The notes under the pieces are model-generated. The model saw nothing but the letters and a program-made list of their open reading frames with translations, did no database searches and was not told where the DNA came from. Shown here one piece after another: positions 51,013 through 60,100 of a stretch of 64,000 nucleotides of DNA. Position 1 is the stretch's first letter. Each line of letters begins with the position of its first letter. The DNA is from Andalucia godoyi (lineage: Eukaryota > Discoba > Jakobea > Jakobida > Andaluciidae): positions 13,253-77,252 of the forward strand of contig VRVR01000065.1 of the NCBI GenBank assembly GCA_009859145.1, in the 5' to 3' direction. The translations under genes and the position numbers were made by a program.

Positions 51013-52434
51013 ATGCAGTTGTCAGCAACGGAACGGCCAGCTCGGTTCTTCAGGCATTTTTCCTGCAGATCCATCCGCAGACCCCTGCTGTTGGAAAATG
51101 CGCTTCAGCTAAACATCACCAACATGCGAACACCATTTGATGTCCAAGATGCCGGCCGCGAAGTGCACGGTTATGGTGAGATATTGTTTGAAGAAGCTGA
51201 AGTGTGCATCTGTTCGGAGAATGCATACTTTGTGTTTTGGCATCGTTTCAGCAAAGGTCGCCTTTACCATAGTGTGTCTGTGGATCTTGGGAACTTCACT
51301 GGTGGAACGATCCACACGTATTTGCACTATACAGGCATGTCGTCTCCCGTTTTCGATGTTGCTCGAATTCCAGGGGCGTTTGAAGCATACATCACGGAAG
51401 GGTATGCTTCGAATAACTTCCCGATATCTATTCGTCTGTTCGAAGAATCAGTTTGCACAATTACTCAACAGTCACGACGGTGTTTTCACATGAAAACCGG
51501 ATGCGCGAGACCCAGACTGCGGAATGCAGTTTCCTCGATCCATACCAAGGAATTGCAGATTTTGGCGGATTTGTCGTGAACACCTCAGCCAACAACTGGA
51601 TCAATATTCTCTGCCGGTGACGTCCACATGCGCACGCATGTCTTGGATTGTAGCGTTTTCCGAAAACAATCCTTGTATGTTGACCACATCGCCGGCCGGC
51701 AGCCGAACACCACCCGCTATGGAATCCACAAATTCACCTCGGCACGGCCACCCGGCGGCAGAAGAGGCGTCGGTGCTCTTCTCGCGGAACGAAGTCAGCA
51801 TCTTTTGCCTGGGCAACCGAGGAAACGTCCACCGATATGTTTACAAGGTGAACCTTTCGTATGAGACGTTTCCCGACGATGATTTCTCGGTTGGTGATGC
51901 AACTGCTTCGGTTGCCTTTCCTGCGCGTCTCTTACATGTCATCATTCTACTGGTCAGAGTGTGTAGCATAATGGTCCTGCAGAGAGAATGAATGCTGCGT
52001 TCGTTACGTTATGTCTTCCTTTCTTTTTTAATGCCGAATCCGGAACCGTCTCATCCGAATCGTTTCGGCAGGCAGCGAAGGCTGAATGGCCCTAGTGAGG
52101 CAGGGCGACTGCGTAGCCATGCTGCGATCCATCGCGAACGGCAACGTGGATCCAGAGATTGTGCAACACTGTCAGCGTACCTCGCACGTCGTCCAGCTGA
52201 GTCTCTACGCTAGCACCGCAACATCACTTCTGCTTGATTGACGATCCGTTAACCGCACGTTTTCCGAATCCAGAACAGTTCTAAGTTTGTACTATTTTCA
52301 TTCAATACAGTCGCGGTCGACGCCACAATGCGGAGAAGCTACTTGCTGACGAATCTGAAATTCGTATGTATGAGCTGCTTCTCACTTCCTTAAACGAGGA
52401 TGTTGCCGTAAATGATGCAACATTGACCAACTAA
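51013..52434 (+). CDS. candidate multi-exon gene of unknown function
   Basis: ATG 51013 opens a long first piece with clear coding composition (VHGYGEILFEEAEVCICSE; FVFWHRFSKGR; FTGGTIHTYLHY). Further pieces lie in other frames: about 51500-51600 (CSFLDPYQGIADFGGFVV), about 51640-51990 (FSENNPCMLTTSPAG; IFCLGNRGNVHRYVYKVNL) and, after an AATACAG acceptor at about 52305, 52311-52434 (NAEKLLADESEIRMYELLL, TAA). Introns of 35-60 nt would join them; donors such as GTGACG near 51617 are visible. Exon borders are uncertain and no domain is recognised. Confidence 0.4.
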
Positions 52435-52510
52435 CAGGATACGAACATTGTCGCCATGGACTGTTGTGTTTCCGTCTTTACTCTAAATAAACAGAGCACG
52501 AGAACAGAAG

Positions 52511-53452
52511 CTAGTTTGCAAAGTGAATAGAACGCAAAAAACGCATCACTGCGGCATAAAACTCGGTTGCGTACTCGAATGGACCAAGATGAGATGCACC
52601 GTGAATGCAGTGCAAGTGGACGGGACCTCCCCATTTTGCACACGAAAAGTCATCAAGAACGTGCGACATAAAAACATCACGATCGCCAGTGATGAGCAGC
52701 ACCGGACATTGCACCTCCGACAAAACATTGCGGACGCTTTCTGCACAATTCTTGATATACGAAAGAAGGACGGAGGATTCAACTGCCTGGTACACAGAAG
52801 AATCCTCGAAGATGTCGGCCTCGATGGCGTCCCAGACTTCTGGCAGCTTGCCGCTGCCCCATCCGATGTACGCCGCTCGATTACCTTGCATGCCAGTCTT
52901 CCACAACTCACGCATTGCATGCAGCATGTCTTCCGGAGACACACCGCCAGGAGTCACTAATCCTGTCGATGGAACAGGTGAATAGAGCGCCATGCCAGTC
53001 ACGTACTCCGGAACAGTCGCTGCAACCAACTCCGCAACTCTTCCGCCAAGGGACCAGGCAACGATGAAGAATTTCTTCACGGACAAGTGCTGAAGCAGTT
53101 CGACAATATCTGCTGCGCAGTCTGGAGAATTCATTGAAGAACAAGTATCTGGCGATGCAGTGTTCAACCATGCAGTCTTCCCATGACCTCTGAGGTCCAC
53201 CGCAACGGTGCGGAATTTCGGCAGATCGGACACCGTTGCCTGGGACAGAAAAAGTCTCCATGTGCGCAAAGACGACGACCCGCTATGAATCAACAGGAGA
53301 GTGACACGATCGCCCTGTTCCCAGTGCGTCGTTTCGTAATGTAGGTGGATGCCGTTGGGGGTATCGAAGAACATTGGTGCGTGTTTTAGAAACCAAAAAA
53401 GAATAAAACTGTCGAAATAAAATAAACTGGACCTGTGCGCATGTTTTGGCAT
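52511..53452 (-). CDS. alpha/beta-hydrolase, up to 313 aa
   Basis: ATG 53452 to TAG 52511; Met27 (ATG 53374) is the more likely start because the first 26 residues add nothing to the fold. Order of motifs: LLLIHSGSSSLRTW (oxyanion region, HS replacing HG), VDLRGHGKT, the nucleophile elbow VAWSLGGRV with Ser134, CPVLLITGDRDVF with the acid Asp near 262, and GASHLGPFEY with the catalytic His near 291. This is a soluble esterase/lipase or epoxide-hydrolase-like enzyme; the substrate cannot be named. Confidence 0.85.
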   Translation of the reverse strand: MPKHAHRSSLFYFDSFILFWFLKHAPMFFDTPNGIHLHYETTHWEQGDRVTLLLIHSGSSSLRTWRLFLSQATVSDLPKFRTVAVDLRGHGKTAWLNTASPDTCSSMNSPDCAADIVELLQHLSVKKFFIVAWSLGGRVAELVAATVPEYVTGMALYSPVPSTGLVTPGGVSPEDMLHAMRELWKTGMQGNRAAYIGWGSGKLPEVWDAIEADIFEDSSVYQAVESSVLLSYIKNCAESVRNVLSEVQCPVLLITGDRDVFMSHVLDDFSCAKWGGPVHLHCIHGASHLGPFEYATEFYAAVMRFLRSIHFAN

Positions 53453-53783
53453 TTGGATGGTGGACGGATGTCCTGTAAAAAGGAGGATCTGGCAGTTACA
53501 GAGTGTGCTAGCAAGCGTTGTGCAGCAGTCGGACTCCGAGGAATGTTGCTAAGGCGCCCGTCCTAATATTCTCTACGCAGAAAATATCAAGTGCCGTCAA
53601 GCTATCCGTATTCGACAGATGAATCCCCGCCTACGAGCTTCTACGGCAAAGCAGGACGCACTGAAAAGGTGTTTCCAGGTTCCCCGTCAACCGCCAACAT
53701 CGGACGAACGCATGTTCTTCATAATGACAATATGATCCTTTGTGAAGTGCCACGCCGCAGAATGGATTGCTTTTTTTTTTAAA
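53453..53783. other. gap with a possible exon
   Basis: A plus-strand piece after an acceptor-like TACGCAG (about 53574-53580) reads to 53782 with plausible composition (VPSSYPYSTDESPPTSFYGK). It could be a 5' exon of the acidic gene that follows. Confidence 0.3.
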
Positions 53784-53896
53784 CTAAAAAAACGTGGCAA
53801 CAAGAAGTTCCAGCTTGCTACTCGATAGGCAGCAATGCAGGCACAGTATTCTTAGCGGAAACAGAACAAGAAAATAAGCCGGCGCTCAAGGAATAC

Positions 53897-54148
53897 ATGG
53901 AGTTTCTTGAAGAGTGTCCTCGCGAAGACAATAACTGGGACGCATGGGCGATGCATGATGTTGATGATGATGAGGAAGACTCTGATGCGAAGGAGATGGG
54001 CGATGATGATCTCTTTGACTGCTTCTATGAGATGATCTCCGATTTTCCCAGTCGAAATGTGGAGCGGTCTCGTTCACGCATGATAGACACAGATCCAGCT
54101 GCAGATCGAAAAAAGGTTTCAGTAGTACAAACTACGTGGATCAGTTGA
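53897..54148 (+). CDS. 83-aa acidic protein
   Basis: ATG 53897 to TGA 54148; the frame is open from 53784 and may include an upstream exon. Asp/Glu make up about a third of the first 50 residues (MHDVDDDEEDSDAKEMGDDD), followed by a more basic part. Its stop overlaps the stop of the convergent Zn2Cys6 gene by 8 bp. Unknown function. Confidence 0.45.
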   Translation: MEFLEECPREDNNWDAWAMHDVDDDEEDSDAKEMGDDDLFDCFYEMISDFPSRNVERSRSRMIDTDPAADRKKVSVVQTTWIS

Positions 54149-54779
54149 CGGAGTGTCCCGAAGTTCCAAAAGCCAACAACTGACTCACAATGTAATGCAG
54201 AACAGGCATTTCGGAGGTGCTGCACTCGGACTGTTCTGGTTGGCTGAGGCGCTCATTCTGTGGAAGAAGCTGCAAAGATTGAGAGAATGAATTAGCCTGT
54301 TGCGCAGAATGTAAAGACGAAGACAGCAGCGAATTCTGGTCATTTCGTGCGCATCCACCTGCAACGTCAATTGCCGACGAGTAACATGTCGTGGGAAATA
54401 CCGGTTGCCATTTCAAGTGTCCTTCGCCACCGACCGCGCAGTACGATTCCTCGGGACAATTACAGAGACCATTGCAACTCCTTTGCAATACGAATCGAGA
54501 AGTAGACGGCATCACCGGATGAACGTCTGCCAAAGAATGGATAAGATTGTAGGCGGACTGCTTGCTCTTACTGCCTGTTGTTGCACTGTGCCAATCGGAA
54601 GATTTCGAACCTTTCTTTGGCCTGCCAGCGGTGATTCCTGTGTAGACACATTGCCGACCAGTCCGGAAGCATCGGTTGCAAACAGGTCCGTGTCGATCGC
54701 ATTTTTTGCGGAGCTGCCGACACGCAAAGCACGAAGTTCTCTGAAGAGATCCTTCTGATTCAGCAGCAACACTGTCCAT
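54141..54779 (-). CDS. Zn2Cys6 (Gal4-type) transcription factor, 212 aa
   Basis: ATG 54779 to TCA complement (TGA) at 54141. Residues 17-46 are a complete binuclear cluster: CFACRQLRKKCDRHGPVC, then NRCFRTGRQC, i.e. C-x2-C-x6-C-x6-C-x2-C-x6-C. A basic, Gly-Arg-Pro-Lys (GRPKKG) patch follows. The rest is Ser/Gln-rich with a possible hydrophobic end (VLHYIVSQLLAFG). Such factors bind DNA with CGG half-sites as dimers in fungi; here they occur in a protist-like genome and the protein lacks the fungal middle homology region. Complete finger, so probably functional. Confidence 0.85.
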   Translation of the reverse strand: MDSVAAESEGSLQRTSCFACRQLRKKCDRHGPVCNRCFRTGRQCVYTGITAGRPKKGSKSSDWHSATTGSKSKQSAYNLIHSLADVHPVMPSTSRFVLQRSCNGLCNCPEESYCAVGGEGHLKWQPVFPTTCYSSAIDVAGGCARNDQNSLLSSSLHSAQQANSFSQSLQLLPQNERLSQPEQSECSTSEMPVLHYIVSQLLAFGTSGHSVN

Positions 54780-54791
54780 CCTTGTTTGACC

Positions 54792-55283
54792 ATGAACTTT
54801 ACAAAGCAGAAAGAAGGTATGACAAGAAGAACATTCGTTTTTTCATCTTCACCAAGCTTTTTTGAAGCAGTTCGAGAGACCGTGGCGAGTGTCACCGAAT
54901 CGGTACGTCACGAGACCCCTTTTATTCTGCAGACTCCTGCGGAACGCAGCGTTCACGGGTTTAACAAAGATAGAAAACGCCGCGTTGTCAGATTCGGAAA
55001 ATGGAAGTTTCCGACAATTTTATTGCGAACAAACCGGAGTTTACAAGAACGCACGGGCAGATTCCTCGTCCCACCTGATCGCACACATCAATCTCCGAGC
55101 CGGATGCTCCACAGATGTCAAAACACATGCACTGATCCTGAACGCATGAAACTGTGCATCTGGCTGCGGAAAAAATTAAAATCTCTGTCGTCCTGCGTGC
55201 ATTTGTTGCAAGTCGTCGCTACATTTCGTTCGCGGTTTCACGTTGTCAACAACCATACTGCAACAGAGAACTGCAGTTCTTGA
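54792..55283 (+). CDS. hypothetical protein opposite the Zn2Cys6 gene (weak)
   Basis: ATG 54792 lies only 12 bp from the opposed start at 54779; a later ATG (54819, MTRRTFVFSS) leaves room for a promoter. The frame is basic, with FNKDRKRRVVRFGKWKF. An overlapping frame (55154-55378) has similar composition, so the 3' end is uncertain and may be spliced. Confidence 0.3.
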   Translation: MNFTKQKEGMTRRTFVFSSSPSFFEAVRETVASVTESVRHETPFILQTPAERSVHGFNKDRKRRVVRFGKWKFPTILLRTNRSLQERTGRFLVPPDRTHQSPSRMLHRCQNTCTDPERMKLCIWLRKKLKSLSSCVHLLQVVATFRSRFHVVNNHTATENCSS

Positions 55284-55502
55284 AGCTGCTCCCACTGGGC
55301 TGTGCATCTTACATCACTCGATTTCAGATTGTAGGTCTGGAATGTCCGAGCCGAAACAATTTGAACTGCATTGCATGAAACAAACAGAATGTTTCAAATA
55401 AATACTTGCCGCTCCGACTTTCGACGGTTCGATGGTGTTTACACAACAGTCTCAATGATTCGTCGTGCGATATGCCACGGGCGCTCCATGTTCCAGCGAA
55501 TG

Positions 55503-56351
55503 TTACTTATTGTTGCTCGCTTGATAGGACAGAAACAGAGACAAAAGAGAGTCGATTTCCCAAAATTGGGCCAGGAACCTCGGAGTGAGACTGAAATCAT
55601 TCGGAGTATCATCTGACCACATAGATGTCTGTTTGTTGTTGTCGCAAACTGCGTCGACGGTCGACGCAGTTGATTCGACGCTGCCACTTCGAACGGTTCC
55701 ACTGAATGAATAGCTGCTTTCCAAGTCTCGTATCCCGCAATAAGCCCAGTCCACAGAAGGATGCTTTGGATTGAAAGTGAAGTTGTTAATGCTGGTTCTT
55801 TTTCCACAGACATTGAGACGTCTTTTCTTGGATAGAATGACGAAACTGGGAGAAAGTATCCGAAATAAGAGCTTTCGATTATACGAAGTACGGTCTCCTA
55901 CTTTCGGTTTGCATATCGCCGTTCCGACAATACAAAACTGGAACAATTGTCGGCGTGCACCGTGAACAAAGGACGGCAACTTCCCCAGCGAAAATGGCAC
56001 TGTTTCGCCACACCAATTCCCAGCATCAGTGTAGTGTAGTGAAGATGCATGCGTGCTTCTGGATTTGGTGAACAACAAACCGTCGTCAATCACCGACTGC
56101 GTCTTCACATCCAGTAACCATGTCTGCACCACGAGCTTGCCACTCTTCACAAGCTGAAGAAAGAGCGGACTGCATGGTTTGACAACAAACTCTATGCGGA
56201 AGGAGTATACTGCGGTTCGATACCAAGTCTGATCCTCAAGTCCCCACTCGTGGAAGGAGGTCCTTCCGGACCGCACACAGACTTTTATAACAAAATCGTT
56301 TGCGAACACTTCCTCTGGAGATGTATGTGTCCAATCAAAGCTTTCCGACAT
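55503..56351 (-). CDS. 282-aa hypothetical protein, beta-rich N-terminal half
   Basis: ATG 56351 to TAA 55503. The first 175 residues alternate hydrophobic strands and polar turns (FVIKVCVRSGR, YSFRIEFVVKP, LVVQTWLLDVK, QLFQFCIVGTA) and close with LLFRILSPSFVILSKKR, the same strand-strand-S-K/R ending as the 24154 protein (CPFRVLSR). The C-terminal 100 residues are Ser/Thr-rich. The shared end suggests a diverged family, possibly an immunoglobulin-fold regulator, but no profile match can be claimed. Confidence 0.5.
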   Translation of the reverse strand: MSESFDWTHTSPEEVFANDFVIKVCVRSGRTSFHEWGLEDQTWYRTAVYSFRIEFVVKPCSPLFLQLVKSGKLVVQTWLLDVKTQSVIDDGLLFTKSRSTHASSLHYTDAGNWCGETVPFSLGKLPSFVHGARRQLFQFCIVGTAICKPKVGDRTSYNRKLLFRILSPSFVILSKKRRLNVCGKRTSINNFTFNPKHPSVDWAYCGIRDLESSYSFSGTVRSGSVESTASTVDAVCDNNKQTSMWSDDTPNDFSLTPRFLAQFWEIDSLLSLFLSYQASNNK

Positions 56352-57176
56352 CACATGTGCGCGCTTCTTGCAGGAAATTCACTAAACTGCAATGTTAACA
56401 GTGTAGAGTAGAAGCAAAAAAGTAAGTCTCGGTTTCTTTGTGATTCGCCGTCGACACTTAAATCTGTGCGATGAAAATGAAAATGAAGACGATATGTGCA
56501 TTATGTAAGGTCCATTTAAACACATCCACGACCACGTTGGAAGTTTTACGAATTGACCCCCGCAATCGATGCGGCTCGTTCAGCAGGATGTTGAAGCACT
56601 CGTCTGTCCAGTACCTGCAATCGCGTACAAGCGGTGGGAGCACGGTACAGTACCATTAGAACGTACAAGTCTTGTTCTGCTCGCCGCTCGCTGCGACTGC
56701 TCTTTTGTATTTCAACTGTTGCAGCAGACAGTAGCTTTTGAAGCTGAAGCGATGTCGGACAGCTTGAACGCTTATTTTTCAAATGCTCTTACGTATTTGT
56801 GGAAAACGCTGGCAGGAAATTCTCATAACCAGATTTCTCCGCGACTTTCATGCTCACCTCTCGGAGCCATTAGACACAAATACGCTGACAAATAATACCA
56901 AAAAGCATCCGCAAACAATAGACAAATGTAACAGCAGGTCCCGGGTTGTTGCTTTGTATTTATTTCAATAAGGTCATATGTACGTGACCCCCCTGCCACA
57001 TTGCGCAATTCCTGTTGCATTTTCCGGCGCAACTCTTCGACGCTTGGACGCCACAGCAAGCGTCCGTGTCGTCCGTACCAGGTCGCATAGCACGTAGCAA
57101 CTCCTCGAGGACATCGAAAAGGTCGTCAATGAACCCCATCGGCTCGCGAAAGCGAAGTCAGTGGTACAGCCAAGTA
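56352..57176. other. gap downstream of the cyclase gene
   Basis: A plus-strand frame at 56569-56895 is weak. On the minus strand, 57145-56965 holds a coding-like piece (MGFIDDLFDVLEELLRAM, then a Cys-rich stretch) that could be a spliced 3' exon of the cyclase. Confidence 0.3.
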
Positions 57177-60100
57177 CTAGAATTCTTGGTGAGAGAGATC
57201 ATAGGCAGCAGCGCCAAAATCTTCTGGCACTTCTCTTTCGGGGCCGAGCAAGTACGTGACGGCGCTCTCGTGGCCCTTGAATAGTGAATTGACGCTCGAG
57301 AACTGGTACCACGGGCTGATGAGCTCACAAGTCTCGCGGCTCAGGTGGACGCCATCGATCTTCGGACACGCTTGCTCCAGACGGGCTGCGTAGTTCACAG
57401 AGAACCCGTAGATGTCATACAAATACCGGTTCTTTGAGATGACTCCGGACACCACAGGGCCAGTATGCACACCGCAGCGAACATGCATTCCAAATTCGTT
57501 GACGATCCGGATGACTTCCAAACAGAACTGCACTGCCGCAAGCGCGTCCTTGCGAACATCGAGGTCGCGTTCATGATGGGATCCGTACAAATTGGAGAAA
57601 CGGAGGCCGGTGGCTCCAAACCAGCAGTCACCGATGATCTTCACCTTGAATACACAGAAAGAATCCGCAGCAATATCAAATCGCGTGTACAGATTATCCA
57701 GAAGAGACACGATTGCACCGGGGCCTTCCGCAATTCGATTCTGACAAATCGTCGAGAATCCGACAATGTCGACGAAGATGCACGAGACGTTGGTGTGAGC
57801 AAATGCGATGGGTCGTTCATTGCGCTTCAAGCGATCCACAATCGGAGCCGGCATCATGTTCAGCAACAAATCGGTCGACTTTTGCTTCTCGGCCTCCAGT
57901 AAGGCGCGATTCGTCAGTTCCTTCGAAATATCTCGGATATAGACGTCATAAATAATGCGACCGCGCCGATGCAGTTCAGCGCCATTGGAAACGACGGTCA
58001 CTGCACACGGGAACACACCGGGCTCCTTCGACTTGCCCGTCCTCTCTGATGACGAACTCTCGCCCAAAGATAAATTGGTAGATGAGCTCGAGCGATTTCG
58101 CGAACCACGCTGACCATGCAGCCGGAACTCTCGCGAGCCAGTATATGCCTCTGAAGGGTCTGTTTGCGACAGGAACCTATCAAAGTCCACGAAGGCGTCG
58201 TCACGAATGAAAAAGTCTTCCAGCGGCGAGCCCAAGACATCGAATTCGGTGTGGCGAAACATGCGCAAGAACTTCATATTGGAATCCCGAACAACAAAGC
58301 GTACATCTGCTTTTGTTTTTGTGTTGTGCACACCAACTATCTGGCAAAAAGCAGCGGGCATGGTGCGAATGCTCCATTTTGGACCAGTCAGCATCGGAAA
58401 ATGCGAAATGTACTTGAAATCGGCCTTTGGATCAGATTTTCCACTAAATGTCACACCGGATTTTGTTTCTGATCTTGATTGCACCTCGTCCTCTTCAGAA
58501 GAATACTGCGACGCGCTCGAGGACATGGATTCCCGCGTCTTCTTTGTTCTCAACGCTTTGCTACTGACCAGAGTTCCCGACGACATGAACGAGACCTCTC
58601 GGGGATTCGAATACAGTGTATCGAGCGAAAGCGAGCACAATATTTTTCGCATCTGCAATTCACGGCGCTCCAAGTGCCGAAGTGCATTGTGGAAACAAAA
58701 CAAATAAATGAGCAGAAATCCAATAAACGACACAGCAAAGAACACATTCACAACCGTCACATACGCGTCGCTTCGGTTGCTGTAGTACGAAACAAGGAGA
58801 CGATATACAGTATCCATCTTTTCGGGTATGATCGAAAAGAGCAATGGCTGGAGACGGCTCTTGTACACGGTCCACAATACAGACTCGTCGACGCCCGTCG
58901 TGATCATACTGACGACGTCGTCGTACACGGTGGAGACATCTGCAGCGAGAGAACGGGCAGCGTTGTCTGGAAAATAAACAGGATACAAGGATGCAGAGCG
59001 AGGAGTGAAGAGGGCATCGCGAATTTCGTCAGAATAGCCCGGGATTCCATCGGTGTGCGATCCGTCACCGCTTACCAAATTTGCCCAGTTCTGAAGAGCC
59101 TGTGATGAAAGCTGTTGAGAAGTCAGAATATACAGAGGAGCCAACAACGATTCAGGAAACTGAGGAAAGCCAATCTTTAGCACCGTCGGATACGAGATTG
59201 GAAACAGTTCAATGGCCGATCCGACAGCTCGCGAAAAGAGGCCCTGTATAGACGTGATGTACTCCAGTTCATAAATGGCCTTGCGAGTGTCTGATACATT
59301 CAAGAACAACACGAGTGTGAATACTTGACAATACAACATGATTATCAACATTGCAGATCCTATCAACAGCCCAGCGTAGAGATACCGGTGCGTGCCCAAT
59401 TTAGTCGCAACAACTGATGCTGACAGAGCGGAAAGATGGGACTCCGCAGCATGCACGAAATTAGGATCTGTTTCATCTAGTTTTTTGATTCGCAAAGTGT
59501 TGGTATGCAGACGAATCCCTTCCGTTGACCCTTTTCGTCGGCTTCCACTGTTGATGTCTTCAGTGGATAGATCCCTCACGATGCGGGCATGCTCCTCGCT
59601 GAGTGCGTACTTGTCGAAATCCAAATTGAGAAACATCATCCTCTTTTGGTCATTATACGTCTTCACCAAGAACGGAATGATGATGAACACCAAGCATGCA
59701 AACGTAATGCAAAATGCACACAACGAGCACGTGAGCACAATGTCGAAAAGGCCGTCGACGTAACTCTCGGTCTCTTTTTGATAATGCGGAACGGAACTTT
59801 GTGCAGCGTTCCACGCAGTGACTAGACTGTTAAACCAGCCTGACAGCAACGACTCCACGCAGATGTTTCGCAAGTTGGAAAGGGGATATGAAGTATTCGC
59901 ATAATACTGCGACCCAAACATAGCCGGATCTTGTGAGCACTCCACAACCTGTTGCAGTACTGGTTCATATGCTCGAAGAACACTGGACATTGTGATCGTA
60001 GAGAACACATGTGCATAGTTACTGGAAATGGTGATATTCTGCACACTTCTGTTCGACGGAGAAAACGGAATTTCCACAAAGAAGGACATGTCGGTTGCAA

